Part shown: piece after piece, positions 17,249 to 26,306 of the stretch
How the letters are laid out: each line of letters opens with the position of its first letter
How positions within the stretch are numbered: the stretch's first letter is position 1
Assembly (NCBI GenBank): GCA_002686885.1
Contig: NYYT01000080.1
Span: 5,303 to 39,146, forward strand
From: Pedosphaera sp.
GTDB lineage: Bacteria > Verrucomicrobiota > Verrucomicrobiia > Limisphaerales > AAA164-E04
Direction: 5' to 3'
DNA: 33,844 bases
Program-made: the position numbers and the translations under genes
Notes under the pieces: generated by a model
What the model saw: the letters and a program-made list of their open reading frames with translations, nothing else
What the model was told of the DNA's origin: nothing
The model's database searches: none

Positions 17249-18916
17249 TCAGTTGGCAGCTTCCTCGGAGGCTGTATCTGACTCGTTGGTTAATAACTGA
17301 AAGGAGGAAAGCTCTTCATTGACCCAAGCCGAAATCGTTTGGCTGCGACCTGTTTGCTTGAGCTGGTCGGTGAAGTCACCCAGCTCCTCAGCCATCTTGG
17401 TCGCATCGGCTGCTTCGAAGCTCTTGAGGAAAAGGATACCAGCACCTTCACTGGTTTGACTGACATCACTCAGTGTTCCCGGATCCATGGCAAAGGCAAG
17501 ATCCTGAAGCCAACTCACGGTTACGCGTCGATCGGTCAATCCGTCGAGGGTACGTGTCGCCAGGGAAAAATTGGGAATGCTCACCGGGGTCTGTCCCAGC
17601 TCCGAGCATGCTTCTTCGAATCCCTTGCCTTCCTGCATGGCTGCCTTGATGGCTTCGTGGACGCTGTCGGCTTCGGCTCGTGCCGCATCCAGCTGCTTAT
17701 CCCGGCGAAAATCAGATGTGACTCGGGGGCGAACCTCATCCAGAGTCGGAGGGTGGTCCGGGATGATTTCCTCCAGTGCAATCAGGTAAAGGGCATCCTG
17801 TGATTCAATAGGAGGGGCAATGGGTGCCTCTTCGCTCAACTCAAATGTCTGCTGCGTGAGGCTGTAAGGGGCCCCAAGGCCGGGGGCCAGCTGATTTCGG
17901 GTAAAGCCGTCGGTTAAAGTGGATTCGACACCCTGCTCTGCTGCCAGTTGTTCCAGGGCTGCCGAAGAGAGCGCTTCGAACTGTTCGAAGCCTCGCATGA
18001 AGGCCTTGGTCTTTTCTACAGCAATTTCCAGCCCAGACTTTTCGAGCTCCTCTTCCTTGATTTGTTCCTTGGCTGCTTCAGCACTTAGGATTTCTCCATT
18101 TTCGGTGAACGAATTGGTTCCGCGATCGATGTAGATGGCATCAATCATGGCAGATAGGTTGGTCGACTGATTGAGACGTGTTTCTGCCTCAGCCAAATAA
18201 TTGGTTGCTGCAAATTTGACGACCCTGACACGACGTTTTTCTTCGACACGGTAGAGTGCCATGTTGTTCGTAAAATAGTCTTCCAGACCGATGAGATCCT
18301 GGCCCGCACTCATGTGGTTGGTTCGAGAGAAAAGAAGGGCCATGGTCGAAGCCGATAGATTCCGCTGTTTGTAAGTGCGCTCTGCAGCCGCTGGTGTGAC
18401 CAGTTGCCCACTCAGGCTGACCAGCGAGGTGAGCTGCCCAATACCGATTTGATGGCGGATGTATCCATTGAGATCATCCTCGCTGAGCCGCCGCGCCTTC
18501 AAGGCGAGCAGTACATTATCATATAACTCTTTCTGAAAAGCACCCGTTTCTGGATCAGAGAAAGCATTGGCCTTGTATTTGGCAACGGCTTCAGGGCCGA
18601 CGACAATGCCCAGATTATCGAGTTCTTGAATCATCATCAATCGGTTGGGTATTTCCTGTTCGATGTTGTAGCCTATCTGTTCTGGCCACCGGCCCATGGA
18701 AAGGAATGCCTGCAGGGAGACCTCATTATAGACCGCGATATAGTCCTGTTGGGTAATGGCTTCACCATCAAAGGTGGCAACCACAGGGTTGGATGCGCTC
18801 CCACCGCCTGCATTGGAACCTACCGATGGAGTGAAGAAAACCACGAAGGAAATCACAACGACAACGATCACCACCCACAGGACCCACTCCTGGCGTTTTC
18901 GAATATGTGCAAACAT
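17249..18916 (-). CDS. PpiD-like periplasmic folding chaperone (SurA-N type), membrane anchored
   Basis: 555 residues. N-in/C-out topology: a short basic tail (MFAHIRKRQEW), one transmembrane helix (about 12-30, VLWVVIVVVVISFVVFF), then a SurA_N-type chaperone domain beginning VVATFDGEAITQQDYIAVYNE, with IPNRLMMIQELDNLGIVV and the long helix pair typical of PpiD and PrsA. Later parts (RVEEKRRVRVVKFAATNYL; PPTLDEVRPRVTSDFRRDKQL) match the PpiD layout, and the acidic C-terminus ends in the periplasm. I cannot recognise a clean parvulin catalytic domain between them, so it may be a chaperone without isomerase activity. PpiD in E. coli docks at the SecYEG exit. It is single-gene, ending in a strong terminator. 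Confidence 0.85.
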   Translation of the reverse strand: MFAHIRKRQEWVLWVVIVVVVISFVVFFTPSVGSNAGGGSASNPVVATFDGEAITQQDYIAVYNEVSLQAFLSMGRWPEQIGYNIEQEIPNRLMMIQELDNLGIVVGPEAVAKYKANAFSDPETGAFQKELYDNVLLALKARRLSEDDLNGYIRHQIGIGQLTSLVSLSGQLVTPAAAERTYKQRNLSASTMALLFSRTNHMSAGQDLIGLEDYFTNNMALYRVEEKRRVRVVKFAATNYLAEAETRLNQSTNLSAMIDAIYIDRGTNSFTENGEILSAEAAKEQIKEEELEKSGLEIAVEKTKAFMRGFEQFEALSSAALEQLAAEQGVESTLTDGFTRNQLAPGLGAPYSLTQQTFELSEEAPIAPPIESQDALYLIALEEIIPDHPPTLDEVRPRVTSDFRRDKQLDAARAEADSVHEAIKAAMQEGKGFEEACSELGQTPVSIPNFSLATRTLDGLTDRRVTVSWLQDLAFAMDPGTLSDVSQTSEGAGILFLKSFEAADATKMAEELGDFTDQLKQTGRSQTISAWVNEELSSFQLLTNESDTASEEAAN

Positions 18917-18991
18917 AAAATTAAGCTGATTGAATACCTTGCGAGGTCCTCTGGCCCAGCTAGGTGAAAAATATCACGTCAAAGAGGCGAG

Positions 18992-19020
18992 ATCTAACCC
19001 TGCTTTGCCAGTCAGGTCAA
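18992..19020 (-). promoter_or_regulatory. Candidate promoter for the PpiD-like gene
   Basis: On the minus strand TTGACC (19020-19015), a 17-base spacer and TTAGAT (18997-18992) lie about 75 bases before the start codon at 18916. The -35 is good, the -10 only half matches consensus. Pattern reading only. Confidence 0.35.
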
Positions 19021-19102
19021 ATGCAAAAATGGGCCCTCTTTCCTTTCGAACAGCCCGTTGAATCCCCTTTACACCTCATGAGCTCTTGGGTATCGCTTGA
19101 GT

Positions 19103-19492
19103 ATGTTGCGCGTCCTCTTTCGCCGATTTGTCTCATTCTGTCTCCTTTTTTTGGTGCTCACAGGATGTGCCACGTCTACTATCGTGAATCTGACTCCTCC
19201 CAGCCTTCCCAAAAGTGAGGATGGGCTTTACCGCTTTGAGGCCTCATGGGAAAGCAATCAGCGATCCATCCTTGAGGAGTCGCTTCAAGCTTTCGTGGTT
19301 CTGGATGGAGTGCAGTATCCCATGGAGCCAGTCTCCGTGGCGGATCACCGTTGGGAAGCTCTACTACCCTTGTCCTCCTCGCGGACGGATCATTTGTATC
19401 AGCTTAAGTTCAATTATCTTTCCAAACAATTTCCTCAGCCCAAACCCGATAGCCTTCGCAGCGAAGCCTTTTCCCTCGAAATTGAGGAATAA
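19103..19492 (+). CDS. Small predicted lipoprotein of unknown function
   Basis: 129 residues from the ATG at 19103 (a TTG six bases upstream is less likely). The N-terminus is a lipoprotein signal: basic LFRRF, a hydrophobic stretch, and a lipobox LVLTGC with Cys near residue 22. The mature part, about 108 residues, contains short alternating segments (GLYRFEASWESNQRSI, FVVLDGVQYPMEPV, WEALLPL, YQLKFNYLSKQ), compatible with a small beta-sandwich. I do not recognise a family. Its stop is eight bases from the end of the convergent comEC gene. A role at the outer membrane or periplasm is the only supportable inference. Confidence 0.75.
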   Translation: MLRVLFRRFVSFCLLFLVLTGCATSTIVNLTPPSLPKSEDGLYRFEASWESNQRSILEESLQAFVVLDGVQYPMEPVSVADHRWEALLPLSSSRTDHLYQLKFNYLSKQFPQPKPDSLRSEAFSLEIEE

Positions 19493-19500
19493 GGGTTCTG

Positions 19501-21960
19501 TCATGGATCCAGAACCCCGTGAGCGGGAGATGCCTTTGTCGAGGTCTGCCATCGAAACGGTGCTCCTGAGCCTGAATTCAGGACCAAACCTCCACGGGTG
19601 ACTTCCACATCAATGACCCCTCGCCTTCCCGTATCCCAGCACTCAATTCCATTAACGATCAAACCTTTTGCCAGTTGGTTGGCCCATCGGTCCTCCTGGC
19701 CCCAGGCAATGCCGGTGATGAGAACGATGCTGGGTCGAAGTGAACAAAGCCAATGCAGGTTGGCTGGGGTAGCCTCTGCTGGTCGATTCATGATCACTAC
19801 TTCAGCCCTCAGCTCGGGATATCGATCAGAGAGCCGGAGTAAGCCCTCCCGACCCAGATCTCCGATCAGGAGGATTTGAATGGACTGATAGGCCAGCAGG
19901 TAAACTGCATTGCTGTCGTCTGCCTTGGCAAATGAGTCGTCAACGAATGGGTGGAGTATGCTCAGAATCTCCTCTTGCACCCCGGCGCTTACCTCAACCA
20001 GAGGAATCGCCGTTTGTTCCAAGGCTCCCTCGATGGTCCCCCATGTAGGGGTTGGTTTTCCGGCAATCGGTCGGATGACTTGATGAGGTTTGAACCTTTC
20101 CAATGCATCGGCAACCCCCCCTGCATGTTGACTGTCCCCATGACTGATCCACCATGTGCGGAAGGATCGAAGACCCTGATAATCCATGAGAGGGAGTGTG
20201 ATCCTGGGAAACCAGTAGCGTGATCCACCATCGACAAGATCGTAGTCCCGTCGGCCGGGGAACCTGAGACAGATGCTGTCTCCCTCAGGGATTGGCAATA
20301 GGGTAAGCCTGAGCGTCTCGCGGTGATACCCCAAAGACATGGCACCCCAGATCAGCAAAGTTGCCCAAGTGATACGCTTACCTATCTGTTTCCAACTTTT
20401 TGGAAGTTCTGCCCAAAGCTGCAACAGCACGAGAGTGTAAAGGGCGAAAAGCAGTATCGGAGAAAGGGAGCCTACCTGCCAATGCCCCCATTTCAGTGAG
20501 GAAGTTTCCTCGCAGAGCTTCTGCATGAGCTTCATCCAAAACCAGCCACTGTGATTGAAGAGTGTTGCCCCAAAAGGCATCCAAATGGAGCACATCATAC
20601 TGCCCAAGGCACATGCCATGACGCATCCGGCCAAAGGAATGAGCAGCCAATTGAGTAGCATGCCTGCAAGGCTAATCTCGTGAAAAAAACCCCATAGAAT
20701 GGGGAGGGATCCCCCCCAAGCGGCGATTCCCGCAGCCATCGATGCGCTGACAGGGCCAGCGATCCTGGATCGCAAGGCATGCCAAGGAGTGTAATGGCTA
20801 CGGGGTATCCAGGGATCTGGTCGAAGAATGGGTTCTATAACGGAGCGGATGGGGCCCGTCCATGCCATGAGGCTTGCAACCACTGCGAAAGAGAACTGAA
20901 AACCCAACTGGAAAAGTTGAGTGCAATCCCAGGCGAGGATCAGGAAAGCGGCCGCAAACAGCGAGTTGAACATGGAGGTGGGGCGATACAACGCTCGTCC
21001 CATCAGAAGGGTGCTGATCATGATGCTTGCCCGAATGGCTGAAATCTGAAAACCACTGATGGCCGTGTAGGACCAGACCACGAAGAGAGAGAGCCATGAG
21101 CATGAGCACAGGGAAAAACCCATCAAACGAAAACAACCGTGGCATAATCCGGCAGCCAGCGAGACATGTAATCCGCTGATGGCAAACAGATGCAGGGTGG
21201 CTGTTTGTTTGAAGGGCTCAAGCAATACAGGTGGAAGGGAAGACCTGGACCCAAGTACCATGGCCCGTTGGAGGGCCAGCACGTCATCCTCGATGGGTAG
21301 GCCAACCGCAAGCTGGTTCTCCGCGTTTTTTTGCAGGATCTCAAAAACGTGCTGCCAGCCCGGGTTGGATGTAGAAAGGATTTGCCAATTCTGGACTGAA
21401 TCGATTTCCATGATCGTATAAATACCCTTACGTTGGAGAAAATCGGGCGCTGCTTGGGCCGTGGGGCCCCAGGGTGGTAAAGGGCGTTTGAGCATTCCTT
21501 GGATGGAGGCAAAAGCTCCTTTGGTGATTTTTGAAGTGGGAATACCCAAAGTTCGGACCCGAACTTTACCAAATGCCGGCTGCCAACCTTCAGTGCTGAA
21601 AAGGGCGCTTGCCTCCATATCGGTTTCAAACCAAATCTTGGATCCCGCCGGATCAGATCTGATGTGGCGTTTTGGGGTAGCCTCGATTTGCCCTCGTAAA
21701 GTAACCTGTTGAGCATTTCGAAGCTCAAAATGACGCAGATCGCTTGGGTGAAGGGGCAGTGAATGGATGCAAAAAAGGATGCCACCGCTGCCCATCAACA
21801 AGCCTGCCATGGCTAGTTCTCGCCATGGTCTCCGAGCGATGAAAGCAAATTGACTCAATAAGCAGGCGCTCCACCAGATGTAGGGTGGTAAGCAAAGCGT
21901 TTTTCCCAGCCAGATTCCGGCTCCGAAAAGCAAGGAGCAATGGAGCATGGGCTGGTGCAC
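19501..21960 (-). CDS. comEC: ComEC/Rec2-family DNA-internalisation channel
   Basis: 819 residues. Layout of ComEC: two N-terminal membrane helices, an OB-like DUF4131 region (about 75-200, VTLRGQIEATPKR... ASIQGMLKRPL), then the polytopic competence domain with the family signature LFAISGLHVSLAAGL and SGFQISAIRASIM, LFQLGFQFSFAVVASL, and finally a metallo-beta-lactamase-like domain (about 545-800: RLTLLPIPEGDSICLRFPG... YDLVDGG... ISHGDSQHAGGVADAL... LLIGDLGREGLLRL). The HxDxxH pattern is kept (HGDSQH), so the domain may be catalytic. In transformable bacteria ComEC carries one DNA strand across the inner membrane. It is the last gene of the minus-strand exbB-to-comEC cluster and directly follows the VanZ-like gene, whose stop is one base upstream of the comEC start. 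Confidence 0.93.
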   Translation of the reverse strand: MHQPMLHCSLLFGAGIWLGKTLCLPPYIWWSACLLSQFAFIARRPWRELAMAGLLMGSGGILFCIHSLPLHPSDLRHFELRNAQQVTLRGQIEATPKRHIRSDPAGSKIWFETDMEASALFSTEGWQPAFGKVRVRTLGIPTSKITKGAFASIQGMLKRPLPPWGPTAQAAPDFLQRKGIYTIMEIDSVQNWQILSTSNPGWQHVFEILQKNAENQLAVGLPIEDDVLALQRAMVLGSRSSLPPVLLEPFKQTATLHLFAISGLHVSLAAGLCHGCFRLMGFSLCSCSWLSLFVVWSYTAISGFQISAIRASIMISTLLMGRALYRPTSMFNSLFAAAFLILAWDCTQLFQLGFQFSFAVVASLMAWTGPIRSVIEPILRPDPWIPRSHYTPWHALRSRIAGPVSASMAAGIAAWGGSLPILWGFFHEISLAGMLLNWLLIPLAGCVMACALGSMMCSIWMPFGATLFNHSGWFWMKLMQKLCEETSSLKWGHWQVGSLSPILLFALYTLVLLQLWAELPKSWKQIGKRITWATLLIWGAMSLGYHRETLRLTLLPIPEGDSICLRFPGRRDYDLVDGGSRYWFPRITLPLMDYQGLRSFRTWWISHGDSQHAGGVADALERFKPHQVIRPIAGKPTPTWGTIEGALEQTAIPLVEVSAGVQEEILSILHPFVDDSFAKADDSNAVYLLAYQSIQILLIGDLGREGLLRLSDRYPELRAEVVIMNRPAEATPANLHWLCSLRPSIVLITGIAWGQEDRWANQLAKGLIVNGIECWDTGRRGVIDVEVTRGGLVLNSGSGAPFRWQTSTKASPAHGVLDP

Positions 21961-22425
21961 TTAGGCAGCCGGTGGATCCGTTTTTTTCAGGAGGTAGCCA
22001 AGCATGATGCTGGCCCCGAGAACATCAAGGGCCACATCAGTCGGTTGTCCGCTTCGAAAGAGAGTCATGGACTGATGAACTTCGTCAGAAATAGCAAATA
22101 TCAGGCAAATCAAGCCGGATACGATCGCAATTTTTTGCATACGCCATGGGATTTCCTTCGACCATCTTGTCAGGCCAAAAAACCACAGCCAAGCCAGGAC
22201 GGCGTATTCCATTAAATGGCCACTTTTGCGTATGGCGAAGTGGATGTGATCCAAAATCGCGCCATCGGTATTTGGAAACAGCCAGTTTAAAAAAGGGGCT
22301 ATGAATCGCGAAGTTTGGGATCCTGAAAAATGATCTGTGGAAAAAAGGGCCATCAGTGCCATCCACAGGAGGGGCGGAAGCAACCACACCCATCGTTTGA
22401 ATCCAACTGAAAACCTTCTCTTCAC
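21961..22425 (-). CDS. VanZ-like small membrane protein
   Basis: 154 residues from a GTG at 22425, preceded by AAGGA ten bases upstream. The frame is open to 22533, and an ATG at 22473 would overlap the upstream gene. Four hydrophobic segments (WVWLLPPLLWMALMALFS, LMEYAVLAWLWFFGL, IAIVSGLICLIFAIS, ALDVLGASIMLGYLL) and the VanZ-family motifs FAIRKSGHLMEYAVLA and SDEVHQSMTLFRSGQPTDVALDVLGA are clear. VanZ-like proteins are widespread; teicoplanin resistance applies only to the enterococcal original, and most have unknown roles in the envelope. It sits between the zinc-ribbon gene and comEC with almost no spacing, so cotranscription is likely. Confidence 0.85.
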   Translation of the reverse strand: MKRRFSVGFKRWVWLLPPLLWMALMALFSTDHFSGSQTSRFIAPFLNWLFPNTDGAILDHIHFAIRKSGHLMEYAVLAWLWFFGLTRWSKEIPWRMQKIAIVSGLICLIFAISDEVHQSMTLFRSGQPTDVALDVLGASIMLGYLLKKTDPPAA

Positions 22426-22445
22426 CTCAAGGGTTTCCTTTAAAA

Positions 22446-22679
22446 CTAAAATGTGAATGGGTCGTTCATGCATCCGCAATGAGGACAGCGTGCGCGGTCG
22501 ACCGTGGGATCGTCGGTATAGACATAGGCACAATCACCGCAGCGGAAGATACGATCATCACTTGGCTTGGGGTCAAAGCGACGTTTTCGGATCTCGCTGT
22601 AGACACTGCAGAGAAAGAGAATCAGGAGAAAAAGTGCGACGTAGATGAAGATCCATTCGCTCAGGATACTGGTCTTCAT
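22446..22679 (-). CDS. Small membrane-anchored zinc-ribbon protein
   Basis: 77 residues. One N-terminal transmembrane helix (about 9-27, WIFIYVALFLLILFLCSVY), a basic juxtamembrane stretch (EIRKRRF), then a four-cysteine ribbon: FRCGDCAYVYTDDPTVDRARCPHCGC. CxxC...CxxC resembles rubredoxin or zinc ribbons. The positive-inside rule places the ribbon in the cytoplasm. The start codon overlaps the stop of the tonB-like gene by four bases (22676-22679), implying translational coupling. Function unknown. Confidence 0.78.
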   Translation of the reverse strand: MKTSILSEWIFIYVALFLLILFLCSVYSEIRKRRFDPKPSDDRIFRCGDCAYVYTDDPTVDRARCPHCGCMNDPFTF

Positions 22680-23473
22680 GGTTGTGGGCTGAGGGCTGGT
22701 TGAATCTCTTCAGCTGAAATGCCGGGGGCTTCAGGGTGACCCCAGATGAAATCAATGGTTCCCCAGGTCCAAGGGGGGTCTTTATCAAATTCGACCTGCT
22801 TCAGGGGGGTAAATTGGAGCCGTTTGATGAATTGGATGACCTCCTGATGAAACGTGGAGAAAAGGGATTCATTGCGAGAATGGCCAGTCCATCGAACGGC
22901 TTCCACCGTGCCCTTGGCACTGATGCCGATTTCCAATTGAATGGGTGGTAGCAACTCAGTTCCCCGCCATCGAGGAGGATCCTCTTTGATCGTGGGCTTT
23001 CTTGACTCAATGGAATCGCTGAAGAACATCTGAGTGGAGGAAGGTATCGAGGTTGGAATGTTTCGGTTGGAGTTTGATGTTGCTCTGGGCAGGGCCGGCA
23101 AGGGAGCGATGGACTTGGAATATTGCCTGGTCCAATCGAATAAAGGGCGTCCCCAAACGCTCTTGGGTGCCGCCAGGTTGCTGGTGTCTTCGGGCTCCGT
23201 GGAATGAGGGTTGATGGTCGGGAAAGTACTTTTCCAGACCGGCCCCGTGTATCCATGCTCATGCACCCGAACAAGAAGTTTCGGATCCCTGACCATGGCA
23301 TGACTTGTTAGCTCGAGGGTTTGTTGGAGTTCGGTGAGCATGATGACCGGTGAATCTTTTCTGGCTTCCGTTTCCGCTGGTTGGCGCAGTAATGGTTGCC
23401 GGTAACCAATCAGGACGATGGAATGCACTCCCAGGACGAGGCATAAAAGGATGAGCTGTGACTGCTTGGTCAT
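22676..23473 (-). CDS. TonB-like energy transducer
   Basis: 265 residues. An N-terminal anchor (about 6-23, QLILLCLVLGVHSIVLIGY) carries the Gly-Val-His typical of TonB anchors. It is followed by a long low-complexity region rich in Ser/Pro/Thr (about 80-165) and a C-terminal folded part: LLPPIQLEIGISAKGTVEAV, then VIQFIKRLQFTPLK and WTWGTIDFIW, which weakly resembles the TonB C-terminal beta-alpha-beta domain. Position right after exbD supports the TonB assignment more than sequence alone. TonB transmits inner-membrane proton motive force to outer-membrane receptors. It overlaps the next gene by four bases. Confidence 0.68.
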   Translation of the reverse strand: MTKQSQLILLCLVLGVHSIVLIGYRQPLLRQPAETEARKDSPVIMLTELQQTLELTSHAMVRDPKLLVRVHEHGYTGPVWKSTFPTINPHSTEPEDTSNLAAPKSVWGRPLFDWTRQYSKSIAPLPALPRATSNSNRNIPTSIPSSTQMFFSDSIESRKPTIKEDPPRWRGTELLPPIQLEIGISAKGTVEAVRWTGHSRNESLFSTFHQEVIQFIKRLQFTPLKQVEFDKDPPWTWGTIDFIWGHPEAPGISAEEIQPALSPQP

Positions 23474-23506
23474 GGCAGGAAGGAGCTGGTGTCAGCCGGT
23501 CGTCAC

Positions 23507-23941
23507 TTAAGGAACTGTTTGAATGGCAGGTTCCAGCATGCGCGTAGCCCACAATGTCCTACTCACGCCGGTCTTGGATGCGAGTTCGCAAAGGTTGAGG
23601 ACCATGGAGAGATCTGCGTTTGCGTCCCCTTGAATGATGAGTGTTGGTGGTTTTTCAAATTGAGCGACTACATGCGAAAGACGATTCTTGAATGAGGCTC
23701 TTTCGATGATCTGGCTTTCAAAGTAAATCGTTCCTTGAGCATCCACGGCAACGTTGATAACCGGCGGCTCCACTCCCTGAACCCGTGCGTCCAGCACCTC
23801 GGGCAATTGAATTTCCACCCCAGGGGAATGAACCAGCAGGGTGCTGAACACCAGCATGAGACACAGTGCGAAAAACACCCCGGCGAAGGCAGCTACATCG
23901 AGCTGACCTCGGAAAACCTTGGCATTTCGCGGAAATTTCAT
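23507..23941 (-). CDS. exbD: ExbD/TolR-family biopolymer transport protein lacking the usual TM aspartate
   Basis: 144 residues. One transmembrane helix (about 16-37, VAAFAGVFFALCLMLVFSTLLV) followed by a periplasmic domain VEIQLPEV... INVAVDAQGTIYFESQIIERASFKNRL... PTLIIQGDANADLSMVLNLCELASKTGVSR, which fits ExbD/TolR. In E. coli ExbD the motif INVTPFIDVM places the essential Asp25 in the membrane; here the aligned stretch is LDVAAFAGVF, so Gly21 stands at the Asp position and the only acidic residue is D15, six residues earlier. The gene starts within the last codons of exbB (ATGA overlap 23938-23941). Confidence 0.85.
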   Translation of the reverse strand: MKFPRNAKVFRGQLDVAAFAGVFFALCLMLVFSTLLVHSPGVEIQLPEVLDARVQGVEPPVINVAVDAQGTIYFESQIIERASFKNRLSHVVAQFEKPPTLIIQGDANADLSMVLNLCELASKTGVSRTLWATRMLEPAIQTVP

Positions 23942-24576
23942 GCTTGGGTTTCTTCAGTGGACGGTATGGATTCGTGTACCATACTGATGATCTCCGCAGA
24001 TGCTTTTTCCATATCCAGTACGATGGAATTCACCCTGCTGACCAAATAATTGTAGGCAGCATAACTTGGAATCGCAACGGCAATGCCCCCGGCTGTGCAG
24101 ATCAAGGCCTGCCATATCCCAGCGGCCAATTCAGGGATTTTGGCATACAGGCCAGCATCGGCAATGTGCCTGAAAGTGTCCATCATCCCAAGACTGGTGC
24201 CGAGCAGGCCGATGAGAGGAGCAATTTGAGCAACCGTTGCCAACAGGTTGAGTTTTTCTTCCAGTCTGGGAACTTCCATCAGACCGGCTTCCTCAAGTGC
24301 TTCTCGGACGCCATCTTTGCCATGGTCTCTGTGAATCAATGCCGATTTGGCCAATCGCGCAACAGGGCCTGGAGTCGCTTCGCAGATGGAAATAGCTTCA
24401 ACGATGTTGTCCCTCTTTAAAACGTTGCGTACCCCATTGAGAAACTCCATGGAATTGATTTGAGAGCGATGATAGTGAATGAGTCGTTCAAGAAAAACAA
24501 ATAGGGCTGAAGCACTTGCCATTGCTAGCAGCCACATCACGGGCCCACCCTGTTGGATGATTTCAGGCATCGTCAT
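23938..24576 (-). CDS. exbB: ExbB/TolQ-family proton channel protein
   Basis: 212 residues. Three hydrophobic helices: near the N-terminus (MWLLAMASASALFVFLERL), mid-protein (VAQIAPLIGLLGTSLGMMDTF) and a third (IWQALICTAGGIAVAIPSYAAYNYLV). APLIGLLGTxxGM and the third-helix TAGGIAVAIP are family signatures and keep the conserved threonines of the proton path. A second ATG at residue 3 is possible. It heads a minus-strand cluster exbB-exbD-tonB-like-zinc ribbon-VanZ-comEC. Upstream is a 363-base region without a convincing gene. Confidence 0.92.
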   Translation of the reverse strand: MTMPEIIQQGGPVMWLLAMASASALFVFLERLIHYHRSQINSMEFLNGVRNVLKRDNIVEAISICEATPGPVARLAKSALIHRDHGKDGVREALEEAGLMEVPRLEEKLNLLATVAQIAPLIGLLGTSLGMMDTFRHIADAGLYAKIPELAAGIWQALICTAGGIAVAIPSYAAYNYLVSRVNSIVLDMEKASAEIISMVHESIPSTEETQA

Positions 24577-24939
24577 GAGTGTCTTATAGGCCCCCCTCTG
24601 TTAAGCCGCAAGCGCGTTCCAAAGCCTCTGCTGGGTGAGTCCTTTTTCGACCATTGAGCCTTTGCCCTGTGGTTCCAGAACAAGGGTTTCATGCTTGAGG
24701 TCACTGCGATCAAACCAAGAGGAGGGATCCAGGCCTGGGGAAATGAATGATTCATGGATGCCTTTGGTCTCCCATCTGCTGGCCGATCCCAAGAAACGGT
24801 GTCACCCTCTTTCGATCATGATCTTGAATCATTAAGGAGCTCTCCAAATAAGGACCTGTTTATTCAGGGTTGATCGCTTGACGTCACAATATTTAGTAGT
24901 CTAATATTTTCACCATACCTCTAATTGTGGTCATAGCTT
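24577..24939. other. 363-base intergenic region between exbB (minus) and nrdR (plus)
   Basis: It holds the probable divergent promoters of the exbB cluster and of nrdR (see separate promoter entry). A 63-codon minus-strand frame at 24792-24601 starts only at a TTG and has no Shine-Dalgarno. Its translation looks protein-like but matches nothing I recognise. No tRNA or hairpin with T-run is seen. Confidence 0.5.
24878..24905 (+). promoter_or_regulatory. Candidate promoter of the nrdR operon
   Basis: TTGACG (24878-24883), a 16-base spacer and TCTAAT (24900-24905) lie 34 bases before the nrdR start, in the most AT-rich stretch of the region. Good match to sigma-70 consensus; not otherwise confirmed. 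Confidence 0.5.
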
Positions 24940-25391
24940 ATGAAGTGCCCTAAATGTGCCTGTTTTGATGACAAGGTCGTGGATTCCCGTTCCTCCAAGG
25001 AAGGGGCCGTGATCCGCAGGCGAAGGGAATGCTTGGATTGTGGGCACCGATTTACGACTTATGAGGAAATTGAGAGGGATACGCTGATGGTGATCAAGCG
25101 TGATGGTCGTCGTGAGCTCTTCGGCAAAGAGAAACTTGCTTCCGGCCTGCATCGAGCCTGCGAAAAGAGACCGGTCAGTCAACAAATTGTACACGAGCTC
25201 ATCGACCGCATCCACAACAGCATCTTGGATGAGTATGAGCGCGAAGTGCCAAGCATGGTGATAGGGGAACGCATCATGAATGGGCTACGCGTTGTGGACC
25301 AAGTGGCTTACGTAAGGTTTGCAAGCGTCTATCGGCGCTTCGCGGAGGCGACGGACTTTGTTCAGGAAGTTCAAAAATTGGAGACAGCCCA

Positions 25392-25395
<4 letters not shown>
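24940..25395 (+). CDS. nrdR: Transcriptional repressor NrdR
   Basis: 151 residues, the normal length. NrdR represses ribonucleotide reductase genes according to ATP/dATP status. The N-terminal zinc ribbon has MKCPKC and RECLDCGHRF (C3, C6, C31, C34), with the family sequence VVDSRSSKEGAVIRRRREC. The ATP-cone (about 49-139) reads MVIKRDGRRELFGKEKLASGL... EYEREVPSMVIGERIMNGLRVVDQVAYVRFASVYRRF. First gene of a compact plus-strand run with the unknown 25392 gene, a HIT protein and pgsA; its TGA overlaps the next ATG. Confidence 0.96.
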
Positions 25396-26305
<910 letters not shown>

Positions 26306-26306
26306 A

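Noticed and set aside
19494-19518. Hairpin GGGTTCTG...CAGAACCC between the lipoprotein and comEC
   Set aside because: An 8-bp stem with no T-run on either strand, and it overlaps the comEC stop codon; insufficient to call a terminator.
22426-22533. N-terminal extension of the VanZ-like protein
   Set aside because: It would overlap the zinc-ribbon gene by up to 88 bases, and the added residues are Arg/Cys-rich sequence from the other frame.
24601-24792. Minus-strand frame of 63 codons upstream of exbB
   Set aside because: Only a TTG start, no ribosome site and no recognised homology; overlapping frames of similar length exist in the same region.
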